In this document: positions 28,976-37,651 of the stretch, in pieces
How positions within the stretch are numbered: the first letter of the stretch is position 1
Layout of the letters: the number at the start of each line of letters is the position of its first letter
Source of the DNA: Planctomycetota bacterium
Lineage (GTDB): Bacteria; Planctomycetota; Planctomycetia; Planctomycetales; Planctomycetaceae
Reading direction: 5' to 3'
Length of the DNA: 64,000 nucleotides
NCBI GenBank assembly: GCA_018242525.1
Contig: JAFEBS010000009.1
Coordinates: 152,747-216,746, forward strand
Position numbers and translations under genes: made by a program
The notes under the pieces: model-generated
Databases searched by the model: none
The model's input: only the letters and a program-made list of their open reading frames with translations
Told to the model about the DNA's origin: nothing

Positions 28976-29004
28976 ACGATACTGGCGGATCTGCAAGCTG
29001 TCAA
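28976..29004 (-). promoter_or_regulatory. Predicted nusA operon promoter
   Basis: Minus strand: TTGACA at 29004-28999, a 17-bp spacer, TATCGT at 28981-28976. The -35 box is perfect and the -10 matches 4 of 6. The predicted transcript start near 28969 gives a leader of about 345 nt that contains the terminator hairpin. The remaining part of the 602-bp gap up to 29226 shows no gene. Confidence 0.5.
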
Positions 29005-29226
29005 GTAGTTTGACGATGCGATGCGAGGAGTTAAGGATTTATAGTTCCTTGAAAGCATGGCTGGGCCCCCGGAATTGTGCCAATCGCCCCTTTTTTTCGA
29101 AAACGTGCTAACTTCATTGCCAGCCTTAGGCACCACGGTGTTGACTCGACGACAATTTCTAGTTTGAATCTCAACTGCGCTGCATGTCCATCAACCGTCG
29201 ACACTCGGTAATACAAAGGGGTTGCC

Positions 29227-30648
29227 ATGTCCCTGCACGGATGCGTTTCAGGGCTGATGTTCGTTTTCGCCCTCACCACTCTGGCGATTGCTCAGGATTC
29301 AGAAGCGGACAAGCTTAAGACGGATGCCGAAGCAGCCTACCAATCGGGCGATTTTCCCAAGTGTCTCGACCTGACGACTCGTGTCTTGTCTCAGAACCCC
29401 AATGACCACAAGGCATTGTATTTGCGAGCCAGTGCCCACGTCGAAATGGGCGTTGTACGACGTGACGGCAAGGAACTGCGGCTGGGAATCGAAGACGCGC
29501 GCGAGTCACTGCGTGCCGGAGGCAGCAAGGAAATCAACTATTACCTGCCCTACATGTACGGGATGACCTCGCTGGCGAATCTGGAAGGGCGCAAAGAACA
29601 TGTTGATGTTGTTCTGCAGGTGGGACAAAGCGTCCTGAGCCGCACCACACTGACGCCGGAGCAGCGCGCCAACATTCTTTATCAACGGGCAGCGGCGTAT
29701 ATTCATCTGAAAAATGTCGATGCCGCAGTCCAGGATTACCAGGCGGCCATCAAGAGCTTTCCCGGCCACCTGGGTTCACATGTCGGACTGGCCGAAAGTT
29801 ACGTCGTCGCGAACCAACCGGACAAGGCCTTGCAGGCATTTAGCGACGCTGTACAAATGTTTCCCAAAAATCCGCTGGTCTACAACAATCGAGGGCTTTT
29901 CCTGCAGCATCAGGGTCGGTTGAAAGATGCCATGGCTGATTTCAACATGGCACTTCAAATCGATCCGAAGTACGCCGTGGCTTACGCGAACAGGGGATTC
30001 ACCCATCAAGTGGATCGCAATCTGCCACTGGCCGAAGCCGACTTCTCAGAAGCCATCAAGCTAGATCCAAAGCACCCCCTGTTTTACAGCCTGCGCGGAA
30101 CATGCCGCCTGTCTCAGTTGAACACCGATGGCGCGATCGACGACTATAATCAGGCCATTCGTCTGGACCCACAAAACCCCGTCGCACAGGCGGACCTGGG
30201 CTTCGCCAAATACTTCGCAAAAGACTACGCAGGAGCGCTCGCCTCGTTCGACCAATCGGTCGCCATGAACGCCAATATGCGATACCTGAATCCATGGCGA
30301 TCCTGGGTCCTCGTGTCAATTGGCAAGCTGGATGGCCTGCCCCCGATCCTGGAAGCAAGTACCAAACGGCCCGAAGCGGAACGTGACTGGATCGATCAAC
30401 TGGTCCTGTTTTTGAATGGAAAGATTTCCGAACAGGATCTGGTCAAGGCCGTCGACAAGGCCACCAACGCCACGCTGAAGAACGCACAGCTATGTGAAGC
30501 CTATTATTTCATTGGCGAGCGCCGAGCCCAGGCGGGCGACAAGGCGAATGCAGCCGCATTCTACCAGCAGGTGATCAAGACCAATGCGGTCGACCTGTCC
30601 GCATACCGCGGGGCACAGTATGCCCTTCGCGCTGCTGGCAGCCAGTAA
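29227..30648 (+). CDS. Exported TPR-repeat protein
   Basis: A 473-residue protein with a short signal peptide (MSLHGCVSGLMFVFALTTLAIAQ) and then about ten tetratricopeptide repeats covering residues 30-460. Typical units: AEAAYQSGDFPKCLDLTTRVL, FNMALQIDPKYAVAYANRGF, FSEAIKLDPKHPLFYSLRG and YNQAIRLDPQNPVAQADLG. AAAGGGG lies 6 nt before the ATG. It is transcribed divergently from nusA and convergently with the ketosynthase-like gene. Probably a periplasmic interaction scaffold; no specific partner is indicated. Confidence 0.85.
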   Translation: MSLHGCVSGLMFVFALTTLAIAQDSEADKLKTDAEAAYQSGDFPKCLDLTTRVLSQNPNDHKALYLRASAHVEMGVVRRDGKELRLGIEDARESLRAGGSKEINYYLPYMYGMTSLANLEGRKEHVDVVLQVGQSVLSRTTLTPEQRANILYQRAAAYIHLKNVDAAVQDYQAAIKSFPGHLGSHVGLAESYVVANQPDKALQAFSDAVQMFPKNPLVYNNRGLFLQHQGRLKDAMADFNMALQIDPKYAVAYANRGFTHQVDRNLPLAEADFSEAIKLDPKHPLFYSLRGTCRLSQLNTDGAIDDYNQAIRLDPQNPVAQADLGFAKYFAKDYAGALASFDQSVAMNANMRYLNPWRSWVLVSIGKLDGLPPILEASTKRPEAERDWIDQLVLFLNGKISEQDLVKAVDKATNATLKNAQLCEAYYFIGERRAQAGDKANAAAFYQQVIKTNAVDLSAYRGAQYALRAAGSQ

Positions 30649-30663
30649 CACTGCCACCTCAGG

Positions 30664-30682
30664 GACGTGATTCACTCACGTC
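30664..30682. terminator. Hairpin between convergent genes
   Basis: GACGTGA (30664-30670), loop TTCAC, TCACGTC (30676-30682): a perfect 7-bp stem in the 41-bp space between the TPR gene and the ketosynthase-like gene. A short T-rich stretch follows on the plus strand. It probably serves both transcripts. Confidence 0.5.
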
Positions 30683-30689
30683 TGTTGCT

Positions 30690-32006
30690 TCAAAAGGCTT
30701 CCACGATCGCGGCACTGGCCTGACCCATCCGGGTGACGTTGATCTTCATCACGATCCGATTGTTCGTCGGCAAGGGCTTGCCATGCACCACGTTCAACGG
30801 ACACTCGGGATCCGGCGTGTCATAGTTCAAGGTCGCAGGAATGACTCCATGGGACAGTGCCACCAGCGAAGCAGCCAGTTCCATCGACCCTGAACCAGCG
30901 CCTGAGTTGCCGAAGTAACTCTTGAGTGCGGTGACGGGGATTTTGCGCCCCAGATCATCGCCAAAAACATCCAGAATCGCCTTGGCTTCTTCAATATCCG
31001 TAACTCTTGTCCCCAGTCCGTGTGCATTGACATGGCCAATCTGCTCAGGCTTCAAGCCTGCGTCTCGCAGCGCCAATCGCATGGCGTTTGCCAGCGCGGC
31101 ACGCGTCCCGACGACACCGGACGGATCCACAACACACGACGATCCCGCCCCCAGCAGACGTCCCCACAACCTGGCACCACGCGCCTCGGCATGCGCCCGA
31201 TCTTCCAGAATAAATGTACAGGCTCCTTCACCAACGACGCGACCTGACCGATTCCGCTCAAATGGACGGCAGCGTGATTCAGGAGCTTCCGGAGTCATAG
31301 CCAGATCATGGAACAGTCCCAGATGCAAGGTCTTGATCGGGTGCAGTGTTGTTCCCGTTGTCCCCGTGATGATGACGTCTGCATGGCCGCGGAGCATCAC
31401 TCGACGGGCTTCGCCAAGAACCGCACCGGCGGACGCATCGTCCATCGTCAACGAGTTGCTTGGGCCACGCGCATCCGCCGAAATACTGATGTGACACGCC
31501 GGCATGTTGGGCAGATAACGCAACAGCCACAACGGCTCCATCCTCGCCAGTCCGGCCTGACCCCACTTGGTAACGTCAAAATGATTCGATCCCGCGGGTT
31601 CGCAGCAGGCGGCGCAGCTTTGTTCCAGGATGTCCGGGGCGCTCAACATCAGGTTTGCACCGAACTCGACCCCCAATCGTTCATGGTCAATGGCGTCCAG
31701 ATCAATCCCGGCGTGCCTCAATGCCAGGCTGGCCGAGGCGACCCCCAACTGAATCTCACGGCACATCGCCTTCAGATTCTTGCGCTGATCCTTCAGGTAG
31801 ACCTTCCTGGCAGACTCTTCGGTAAAGTCGCTGACTTCACCCCCCACTGCATCCGGGGAGGCGGTGATCGGAAACAACGTGCAGTGGCGAACCCCTGAAC
31901 GGCACGCGTTCAGGCTTTCCCAAAACGCATCAACTCCAATACCAATGGGGCTGACGATTCCGATACCGGTGATAACGACTTCGCGTGTTGACAATGGCTG
32001 GTTCAT
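30690..32006 (-). CDS. Ketosynthase homologue lacking the active-site Cys (chain-length-factor-like)
   Basis: A 438-residue thiolase-fold protein of the beta-ketoacyl-ACP synthase II family. The fold is well conserved (EVVITGIGIVSPIG at the N-terminus, HVNAHGLGTRVTD with His329), but two catalytic positions have changed. Where FabF has the nucleophile (STACA) this protein reads SADAR, putting Ala179 in place of Cys. In the KSxxGHxxGA motif it reads KSYFGNSGAG, so Asn367 replaces the second His. It therefore should not elongate acyl chains on its own. Similar Cys-less partners (KS-beta, chain length factors) pair with an active ketosynthase to set chain length; decarboxylation only is another option. 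It lies 262 bp downstream of acpP-fabF on the same strand, which supports a partnership with FabF. Confidence 0.85.
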   Translation of the reverse strand: MNQPLSTREVVITGIGIVSPIGIGVDAFWESLNACRSGVRHCTLFPITASPDAVGGEVSDFTEESARKVYLKDQRKNLKAMCREIQLGVASASLALRHAGIDLDAIDHERLGVEFGANLMLSAPDILEQSCAACCEPAGSNHFDVTKWGQAGLARMEPLWLLRYLPNMPACHISISADARGPSNSLTMDDASAGAVLGEARRVMLRGHADVIITGTTGTTLHPIKTLHLGLFHDLAMTPEAPESRCRPFERNRSGRVVGEGACTFILEDRAHAEARGARLWGRLLGAGSSCVVDPSGVVGTRAALANAMRLALRDAGLKPEQIGHVNAHGLGTRVTDIEEAKAILDVFGDDLGRKIPVTALKSYFGNSGAGSGSMELAASLVALSHGVIPATLNYDTPDPECPLNVVHGKPLPTNNRIVMKINVTRMGQASAAIVEAF

Positions 32007-32268
32007 TTTCTCTCAGACTGCGGGCAGGGATCAGTCTTCGGCCGAAACCCGGGGACAGAATCCCACAAAGGCTCCGAGAACGAATTCCAAACTCCGTGCG
32101 GAAGGGGTGAGCCCTTCTAACGGCCCACTCGGAACCCTCATAGAAGAGTCGAATTTTTCGTGTTTTGCAACCCAGTTCAGGAAGCCCAGTCGCACATCCC
32201 GACAACCACACGACCTGACTGGCAGTGCATCAATTCCGGCCAATACACCGCAACCCGCTCGCATGCAT

Positions 32269-33513
32269 TCAGTTAAGCCGACCGACGACCAGACAGGCAT
32301 TGTGTCCGCCGAACCCAAAGCTGTTCGACAGCACTCGGTCCAGCTTGATCGACCGGGGCGTATGCGGAACATAATCCAAGTCGCAGTCTGGATCCTGATT
32401 TTCGATGTTGATGGTGGGCGGAACCAACTGATTCATCAACGCCAGAACCGAGATCACGAATTCAACACCGCCAGAGGCGCCGAGCAGATGTCCCAACTGG
32501 CTTTTTGTGCTCGATACGCAAAGTCCATTCCTTGCATACGACCCGAACACTCGCTTGATGGCGTTGGTTTCGGCCTTGTCGCCCAACGGAGTGCTGGTGC
32601 CGTGAGCGTTAATATAGGCAACCTGATCGGGATTGAGCTTGGCGTCTCGCAGTGAGTCGCTCATCGCCCGGGCGGCACCCGCCCCTTCCGGATCCGGTGC
32701 GGTCATGTGCGACCCATCCGAAGACATGCCATAACCCATGACTTCCGCAAGGATTACCGCACCGCGCCGACGGGCGTGTTCCAGGTCTTCCAGAACGACG
32801 ACCCCGGCTCCTTCGGCGAGCACAAAGCCGTCTCGGCCCTTGTCGAACGGGCGACTCGCCGTTTCCGGAGAATCCAGACGCGTTGACAACGCTCCCATGC
32901 GGGCAAATCCGGACAGCCCCATCGGGGTGATGGCGGCTTCGCTGCCACCCGTAATCATGACGTCCGCCACATCATGTTGAATCAGGCGATAGGCATCACC
33001 AATGGCATTGCTGGCCGATGCGCAGGCCGTGGCGACGGCACTGCTGGGACCTTTCAAGCCCCAGAAGACCGAGATATTCCCGCTGGCGGCGTTCACCATC
33101 AGCTTTGGGATCATGAACGGCGAAACGCGTGACGGACCGCGATCGAACAGCTTGGCATGCTGCTCTTCGATCTCGTTCAGCCCCCCAATCCCGCTGCCGA
33201 TGATCACACCGCAACGGTACGGATCGGGTTCGGAGGCAAAGTCCAGACCACTTTGGCGGACTGCCTTTTGGGCTGCGGCGAGTGCGAACTGCGAGAATCG
33301 GTCGAGCCGCTTGGCTTCCTTACCGTCAAAATGATCTTCGGGACGGAAGTCCTTGACTTCCCCACCGAAGTTCACCTTGAAGTCGGAGCAATCAAAACGC
33401 TCGAGTCGGCCGACACCACTTTTGCCGGCACACAGCCTGTCCCAGAACTCCGGGACATCACTCCCGAGCGCAGTGACAACCGACATCCCTGTCACGACGA
33501 CACGTCTGGCCAT
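32269..33513 (-). CDS. fabF: Beta-ketoacyl-ACP synthase II (FabF)
   Basis: Condensing enzyme of type II fatty acid synthesis, extending acyl-ACP with malonyl-ACP. It has 414 residues, the usual length. The catalytic triad is intact: C164 in ATACASASNA, H304 in NAHGTSTPLGD and H342 in KSQLGHLLGASGG. It begins MARRVVVTGMSVVTALG and ends with the glycine-rich NSFGFGGHNACLV block. It starts 3 nt after the acpP stop codon, so the two are co-translated, and the Cys-less ketosynthase follows. Confidence 0.96.
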   Translation of the reverse strand: MARRVVVTGMSVVTALGSDVPEFWDRLCAGKSGVGRLERFDCSDFKVNFGGEVKDFRPEDHFDGKEAKRLDRFSQFALAAAQKAVRQSGLDFASEPDPYRCGVIIGSGIGGLNEIEEQHAKLFDRGPSRVSPFMIPKLMVNAASGNISVFWGLKGPSSAVATACASASNAIGDAYRLIQHDVADVMITGGSEAAITPMGLSGFARMGALSTRLDSPETASRPFDKGRDGFVLAEGAGVVVLEDLEHARRRGAVILAEVMGYGMSSDGSHMTAPDPEGAGAARAMSDSLRDAKLNPDQVAYINAHGTSTPLGDKAETNAIKRVFGSYARNGLCVSSTKSQLGHLLGASGGVEFVISVLALMNQLVPPTINIENQDPDCDLDYVPHTPRSIKLDRVLSNSFGFGGHNACLVVGRLN

Positions 33514-33516
33514 CCG

Positions 33517-33759
33517 TCACTGCTTCTCCATGATATAGTCGACGGCGTTGCCGACCGTCTGGATCTTGTCCTGATCCGATTCGGGAATCTGCACGCCAAA
33601 CTCGTCTTCAAATTCCATGACGAGCTCGACCAGATCGAGCGAATCGGCCTTCAAATCAGCGATGAAAGCGCTGTCCAGCTTGATGTCATCCTTGGGGATG
33701 TTGAGCTGTTCGCTGACAATGCTGATAACTTTCTCTCTGACCTCTTCAACCGACGCCAC
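33517..33759 (-). CDS. acpP: Acyl carrier protein
   Basis: An 80-residue carrier of acyl chains in fatty acid synthesis. The phosphopantetheine attachment serine is S40 in LKADSLDLVELVM. Length, acidity and the IPxxxI / FGVQIPESD blocks match bacterial AcpP. The start codon is GTG at 33759, preceded by AAGGAG at 6 nt. First gene of acpP-fabF, read from the predicted promoter about 110 nt upstream. Confidence 0.96.
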   Translation of the reverse strand: MASVEEVREKVISIVSEQLNIPKDDIKLDSAFIADLKADSLDLVELVMEFEDEFGVQIPESDQDKIQTVGNAVDYIMEKQ

Positions 33760-33866
33760 GCTGCACTCCTTCGTAGCAGATCAATCCATCACCCACCACG
33801 GTCACTGACACACGTCTTGCGTCAGAAACCAAGCCGGACGCCGTTGTCTGGCTGCGGCGCGGAGCA

Positions 33867-33895
33867 GATATACCGCGTTTCACCAGTTGTGTAAA
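33867..33895 (-). promoter_or_regulatory. Predicted acpP-fabF promoter
   Basis: Minus strand: TTTACA at 33895-33890, a 17-bp spacer, TATATC at 33872-33867. The predicted transcript start is near 33860, leaving a leader of about 100 nt. The rest of the 303-bp space up to 34062 holds only a short AT-rich hairpin (GTTTTC/GAAAAC) past the DUF1501 stop. Confidence 0.5.
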
Positions 33896-34062
33896 CCGCA
33901 GGAATCAGGCGAATTTGCGGAAAGTCGGTAGTCAGCCGAGTTCCGGCCAAATCCGCTCCAGCAAAGCGACATGCTGAACTTTCAGTTTTCTTGAAAACGA
34001 ACCCAATGGCAATCGTCGATTTCGCTCGATCATCATTCGTTTCTGGCTGGAATCCCGGCACG

Positions 34063-35421
34063 TTACAGCAATTCGCGAGGTACTGTTCCACCAGGCAGCA
34101 GATGCATTGGTCGCCCGGAATGATCGATGATCGTATCGTTCGGCTGCAAACCCAGCGAGTGATAGACGATGGCACAAAAATCCTCCACCCCCACCGGTCG
34201 CGACTCGGGAAACGCCGCCTTCGCGTCCGTGCTGCCAATGATTTGACCATGCCGGTATCCGCCACCCGCCAACAGGACGCTCTGCGCCTGAGGCCAGTGA
34301 TCGCGACCTGCGTCCTTGTTCATCACCGGCGTCCGACCGAATTCTCCCGCCGAAACCACCAGCGTGTCCTCCAACATCCCCCGCTCAGCCAGATCCTGGA
34401 TCAGCACACCGACCGCCCGGTCATGGCGAGGCATCTTGTTGTCGAGCCCACCCTTCAGATTGCCGTGATCGTCCCAGTATCCCGTATTGAGCGTCACAAA
34501 CCTGGCTCCCGCCTCAATCAATCGGCGCGAAATCAATGCCTGCTCACCCCAGCCGTCGCCATACCGCTCACGCGTCTTCGAATCTTCCTTTGTGACATCA
34601 AACGCTTCACGGGTCCGCCCCGAGAGCAGGATGTCCAGGGCCTGCTGATCCACATCATCCAGTTGCCGGAACGTGCTGTTGTAGTCCATCTTCCTCCGCA
34701 ACGAATCCAACCGCTTCTGCAGCGAAACACGGTCATTCAGCGATTGAGCCGTCAATCCGTTCACCAGTGAAAAACTGCGATGATCACCGCCCGGCAATCG
34801 CCCTGCTTCGTCGCCATAACTGAACTCGCCGAAACGGAATGGATTGTGTGCCACTCCCAGCCAGGCACCCCCGTGAAATCCAAACCCGCCGTCATTCATG
34901 TTGACAGAATTCAGTACCCCGGTCGCCTTCGGCCCCATCAAGTGCGAAGCCACGGCACACATTGATGGCTGACGGGGAACTCGATCCGAACCATTCGCCC
35001 CCAAACGCCCGGTCAACATCCAGTGCGCCGCTGCCCAGTGGTCCCCGTTTCCGTGTGTGAAACTGCGGATGACGGTGCACTTGTCCATCACCTTCGCCTG
35101 CTGCGGGCAGAGTTCGCTGACGTCCAATCCTGGCAATGTCGAGGCGATTGATCGGTACGGCCCCCGGATTTCGGACGGTGCCAGCGGCTTCATATCAAAC
35201 GTATCGAGTTGCGAAGGTCCGCCATGCTGCCAGATCAAAATGACTGAACGCTTCGAGGAATGCCGCACGGGTCGCCCCGCCGCGTCCGCCCCATGTACTT
35301 CGCCTCGCAGGAGGGAAGACAGGCTCAAGCCAAACGCGCCGAGCGATCCCACTTCCAGAAACCGGCGGCGGGAAACCCCGTCGCAAAACGGACGGGAAAT
35401 GCCATGATTGATGCGAAGCAT
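34063..35421 (-). CDS. DUF1501 family protein with Tat signal
   Basis: A protein of the alkaline-phosphatase/sulfatase-like DUF1501 family, abundant in planctomycetes. I set the start at the ATG at 35421 (MLRINHGISRPF), giving 452 residues; the longer frame begins with 62 unrelated residues. A twin-arginine signal (SRRRFLEVGSLGAFGLSLSSLL) lies just after the start, so it is exported folded. Family blocks: VILIWQHGGPSQLDTFDMKP (about 55-75), TVIRSFTHGNGDHWAAAHWMLTG, DTLVVSAGEFGRTPVMNKDAGRDHWP and the closing DHSGRPMHLLPGG. Many members are encoded beside cytochrome-containing DUF1549/DUF1553 genes; none is adjacent here. The substrate is unknown. Confidence 0.9.
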   Translation of the reverse strand: MLRINHGISRPFCDGVSRRRFLEVGSLGAFGLSLSSLLRGEVHGADAAGRPVRHSSKRSVILIWQHGGPSQLDTFDMKPLAPSEIRGPYRSIASTLPGLDVSELCPQQAKVMDKCTVIRSFTHGNGDHWAAAHWMLTGRLGANGSDRVPRQPSMCAVASHLMGPKATGVLNSVNMNDGGFGFHGGAWLGVAHNPFRFGEFSYGDEAGRLPGGDHRSFSLVNGLTAQSLNDRVSLQKRLDSLRRKMDYNSTFRQLDDVDQQALDILLSGRTREAFDVTKEDSKTRERYGDGWGEQALISRRLIEAGARFVTLNTGYWDDHGNLKGGLDNKMPRHDRAVGVLIQDLAERGMLEDTLVVSAGEFGRTPVMNKDAGRDHWPQAQSVLLAGGGYRHGQIIGSTDAKAAFPESRPVGVEDFCAIVYHSLGLQPNDTIIDHSGRPMHLLPGGTVPRELL

Positions 35422-35694
35422 GCCAGTGCCTGACGAAAAAAGGTGGGCGCAATCGGGAGGCTGAGAACCTATCAGCCCTGATCTGCGGGTGTCAATCGGC
35501 AATCGAACTTTCTGCTGGATAATCCCTTCGACCATTGTGCCAGTTGCCAACACCAGATGTCCGACCGGCATCTCCCGCACGCACGTCGGACTGCTGTGGA
35601 AAAACACCGGCCACGTGTCTTCATTTTTCGGTTACGGACTCGCTACGATCTGATCGGTTTCCGCTTTTCCAGGCAATATTGTGAGGATCCCGAC

Positions 35695-36627
35695 ATGCCA
35701 CGTCCCACGGTACTGATTCCCCGACTGATGATCGCCATCGCTGCGCTGTTCCCGTCAGCCGCGATCGTCTCCGCCAAGGATGCTGCCGCCGATGACGGCA
35801 AACTGCGAATCGTGGTTTTCGGAGCTCACCCGGACGATGCGGAATTCAAGGCAGGCGGCACGGCGGCGAAATGGGCCAGGCAGGGCCATCACGTCAAGCT
35901 CTGTTCGGTGACCAACGGCGATATCGGTCACTGGCAAATGGCGGGCGGGCCACTCGCCCAGCGTCGCGCCGCCGAATCCGCCGCCGTTGCCAGAAAGCTC
36001 GGTGTCACCTCGCAGGTCCTGGACATCCATGACGGCGAACTGGAACCGACGCTGGAAAATCGCCGATTGATCACGAAGGTCATTCGCGAATGGAAAGCCG
36101 ACATCGTCATTGCACACCGTCCCTGGGACTATCATCCGGACCATCGCTATGTCGGAATTCTGGTTCAAGATGCCGCCTTCATGGTGACGGTTCCCTTCTT
36201 CTGCCCGGATACGCCTCCACTTAAAAAGAACCCGGTCTTCCTGTATTCCAGCGACGGTTTCCAGAAGCCATACCCATTCAAGCCGGATATGGTCGTGGCA
36301 CTTGATGATGTCTTCGACGAAAAGGTCGAAGCCCTGCACGAACTGGAATCGCAGGTGTACGAAGGGGGTGCCAGCGGCAGCGAAGAATTTGTCCGCAATG
36401 TCCCCCCGGCCGCCGACGTGGCCGGTCGCAAAGCCTGGCTCAAACAGCGCTGGCAGGCGCGCCAATCCGCCGAAGCAGACCGATACCGCAGCGACCTGCT
36501 GCGTCTATACGGCGACGAAAAAGGAAAAGCTGTCAAATACGCCGAATCGTTTGAACTGTGCGAATACGGTCGCCGCCCTTCCGCCGCAGAACTCAAACAA
36601 TTGTTCCCATTCTTCCCGGCGGAATAA
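35695..36627 (+). CDS. Exported PIG-L/LmbE-family deacetylase
   Basis: A zinc-dependent N-acetyl-hexosamine or related deacetylase of the PIG-L family. The start is the ATG at 35695, with GAGGAT upstream and a signal peptide (PRLMIAIAALFPSAAIVSA); the product is 310 residues. The metal-binding motif AHPDDAE (about 46-52) is intact, and the third ligand region is HRPWDYHPDHRYVG (about 141-154). Other family blocks are AKWARQGHHVKLCSVTNGD and RRAAESAAVARKLGV. Export is typical for planctomycete members. The VOC-GNAT gene begins 5 nt after the stop, so the two are translationally coupled and may work on related substrates. Confidence 0.9.
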   Translation: MPRPTVLIPRLMIAIAALFPSAAIVSAKDAAADDGKLRIVVFGAHPDDAEFKAGGTAAKWARQGHHVKLCSVTNGDIGHWQMAGGPLAQRRAAESAAVARKLGVTSQVLDIHDGELEPTLENRRLITKVIREWKADIVIAHRPWDYHPDHRYVGILVQDAAFMVTVPFFCPDTPPLKKNPVFLYSSDGFQKPYPFKPDMVVALDDVFDEKVEALHELESQVYEGGASGSEEFVRNVPPAADVAGRKAWLKQRWQARQSAEADRYRSDLLRLYGDEKGKAVKYAESFELCEYGRRPSAAELKQLFPFFPAE

Positions 36628-36632
36628 ACTCG

Positions 36633-37580
36633 ATGACATTTCACATTCACGGTCTGGACCATGTGCAACTCGCCATGCCGCCCGGGCAGGAGGCAACGGC
36701 GCGCGAATTCTACTCCGGCCTGCTGGGACTGACCGAAATCGCCAAGCCCGAGAGCCTGGCTCAACGCGGAGGTGTCTGGTTTGAAAGCATAGCGCTGAAG
36801 CTCCACTTAGGGGTCGAAGGGGATTTCCGTCCCGCTCTCAAGGCGCACCCTGCCCTGCTCGTCAACAACCTGAGGGCGCTGACCATGCGCCTGCAACAGG
36901 CCGGTGTGGCCATCCAGACCGACACGCCACTGGCCGGCATCGACCGCATCCATGTGGCGGATCCGTTCGGCAACCGCATCGAACTGGTCGAGCCAACACC
37001 GCAACCGCTTCCTGAATTCCGTATCAACGATCGGCATCGGCTCCGGATTCCCACCGCCCGGGATGCCGACGAACTGTTCCGGACCGTGGATGCCAACCGA
37101 ACCTACCTGATGCAATGGCTGCCATGGCTACCGGCTGTGACTGGTCCGGCGGATTCCCGTCGCACCATCGAAGCGGGCTTGCGTCAGTTCGCCAATCACC
37201 AGGGATTCCACGCCGTCATCTGCCTGGACGAACAAATCATCGGATCGATTGGCTTTCACGGCATTGACTGGAACAACCGGTTCACGTCGATCGGCTACTG
37301 GCTCGCTGAATCCGATCAGGGACGCGGCCTGATGACCGCTTCGTGCCGCGCCCTGATTGAACACGCGTTCACTGCATGGAACATGAATCGCATTGCGATC
37401 CGCTGTGCCACGGGAAACCGGCACAGCCAGGCGATTCCCGAGCGACTCGGTTTCACCCGCGAGGACGTCCAGCGTGAGGCGGAGTGGTTGTATGACCATT
37501 TCGTGGACCTCATCAATTACGCGTTGCTCAGAAGAGACTGGACGAACGGCGCGACACGGGAATCGCATTCGTCAGTATGA
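36633..37580 (+). CDS. Fusion of a glyoxalase/VOC domain and a GNAT acetyltransferase
   Basis: A cytoplasmic bifunctional protein of 315 residues, starting at the ATG at 36633. Residues 1-120 are a vicinal-oxygen-chelate (glyoxalase/bleomycin-resistance) domain: FHIHGLDHVQLAMPPGQEATAREFYSGLLGL and RIHVADPFGNRIELVEP, whose final Glu is the usual metal ligand. Residues 130-300 are a RimJ/RimL-type GNAT acetyltransferase: LRIPTARDADELFRTVDANR, SIGYWLAESDQGRGLMTASCRALI (acetyl-CoA loop) and NRIAIRCATGNRHSQAIPERLGF. A separate longer start at 36558 would overlap the deacetylase gene. Coupling to the deacetylase suggests linked chemistry, but this is only inference. Confidence 0.86.
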   Translation: MTFHIHGLDHVQLAMPPGQEATAREFYSGLLGLTEIAKPESLAQRGGVWFESIALKLHLGVEGDFRPALKAHPALLVNNLRALTMRLQQAGVAIQTDTPLAGIDRIHVADPFGNRIELVEPTPQPLPEFRINDRHRLRIPTARDADELFRTVDANRTYLMQWLPWLPAVTGPADSRRTIEAGLRQFANHQGFHAVICLDEQIIGSIGFHGIDWNNRFTSIGYWLAESDQGRGLMTASCRALIEHAFTAWNMNRIAIRCATGNRHSQAIPERLGFTREDVQREAEWLYDHFVDLINYALLRRDWTNGATRESHSSV

Positions 37581-37625
37581 TCTCTCCGACACGCCGACTT
37601 CGGCAGCCACACAAACATGGCGAGG

Positions 37626-37643
37626 GCTCCGTCGAACCGGAGC
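37626..37643. terminator. Hairpin between convergent genes
   Basis: GCTCCG (37626-37631), loop TCGAAC, CGGAGC (37638-37643) in the 71-bp gap between the VOC-GNAT gene and the hydrolase gene. Short stem, no T-run. Confidence 0.35.
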
Positions 37644-37651
37644 ACTCCAGG

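Noticed and set aside
28808..29226. tRNA (metY-like) or rimP upstream of nusA, as in many bacteria
   Set aside because: No T-loop sequence, cloverleaf or RimP-like frame could be found in this region on either strand.
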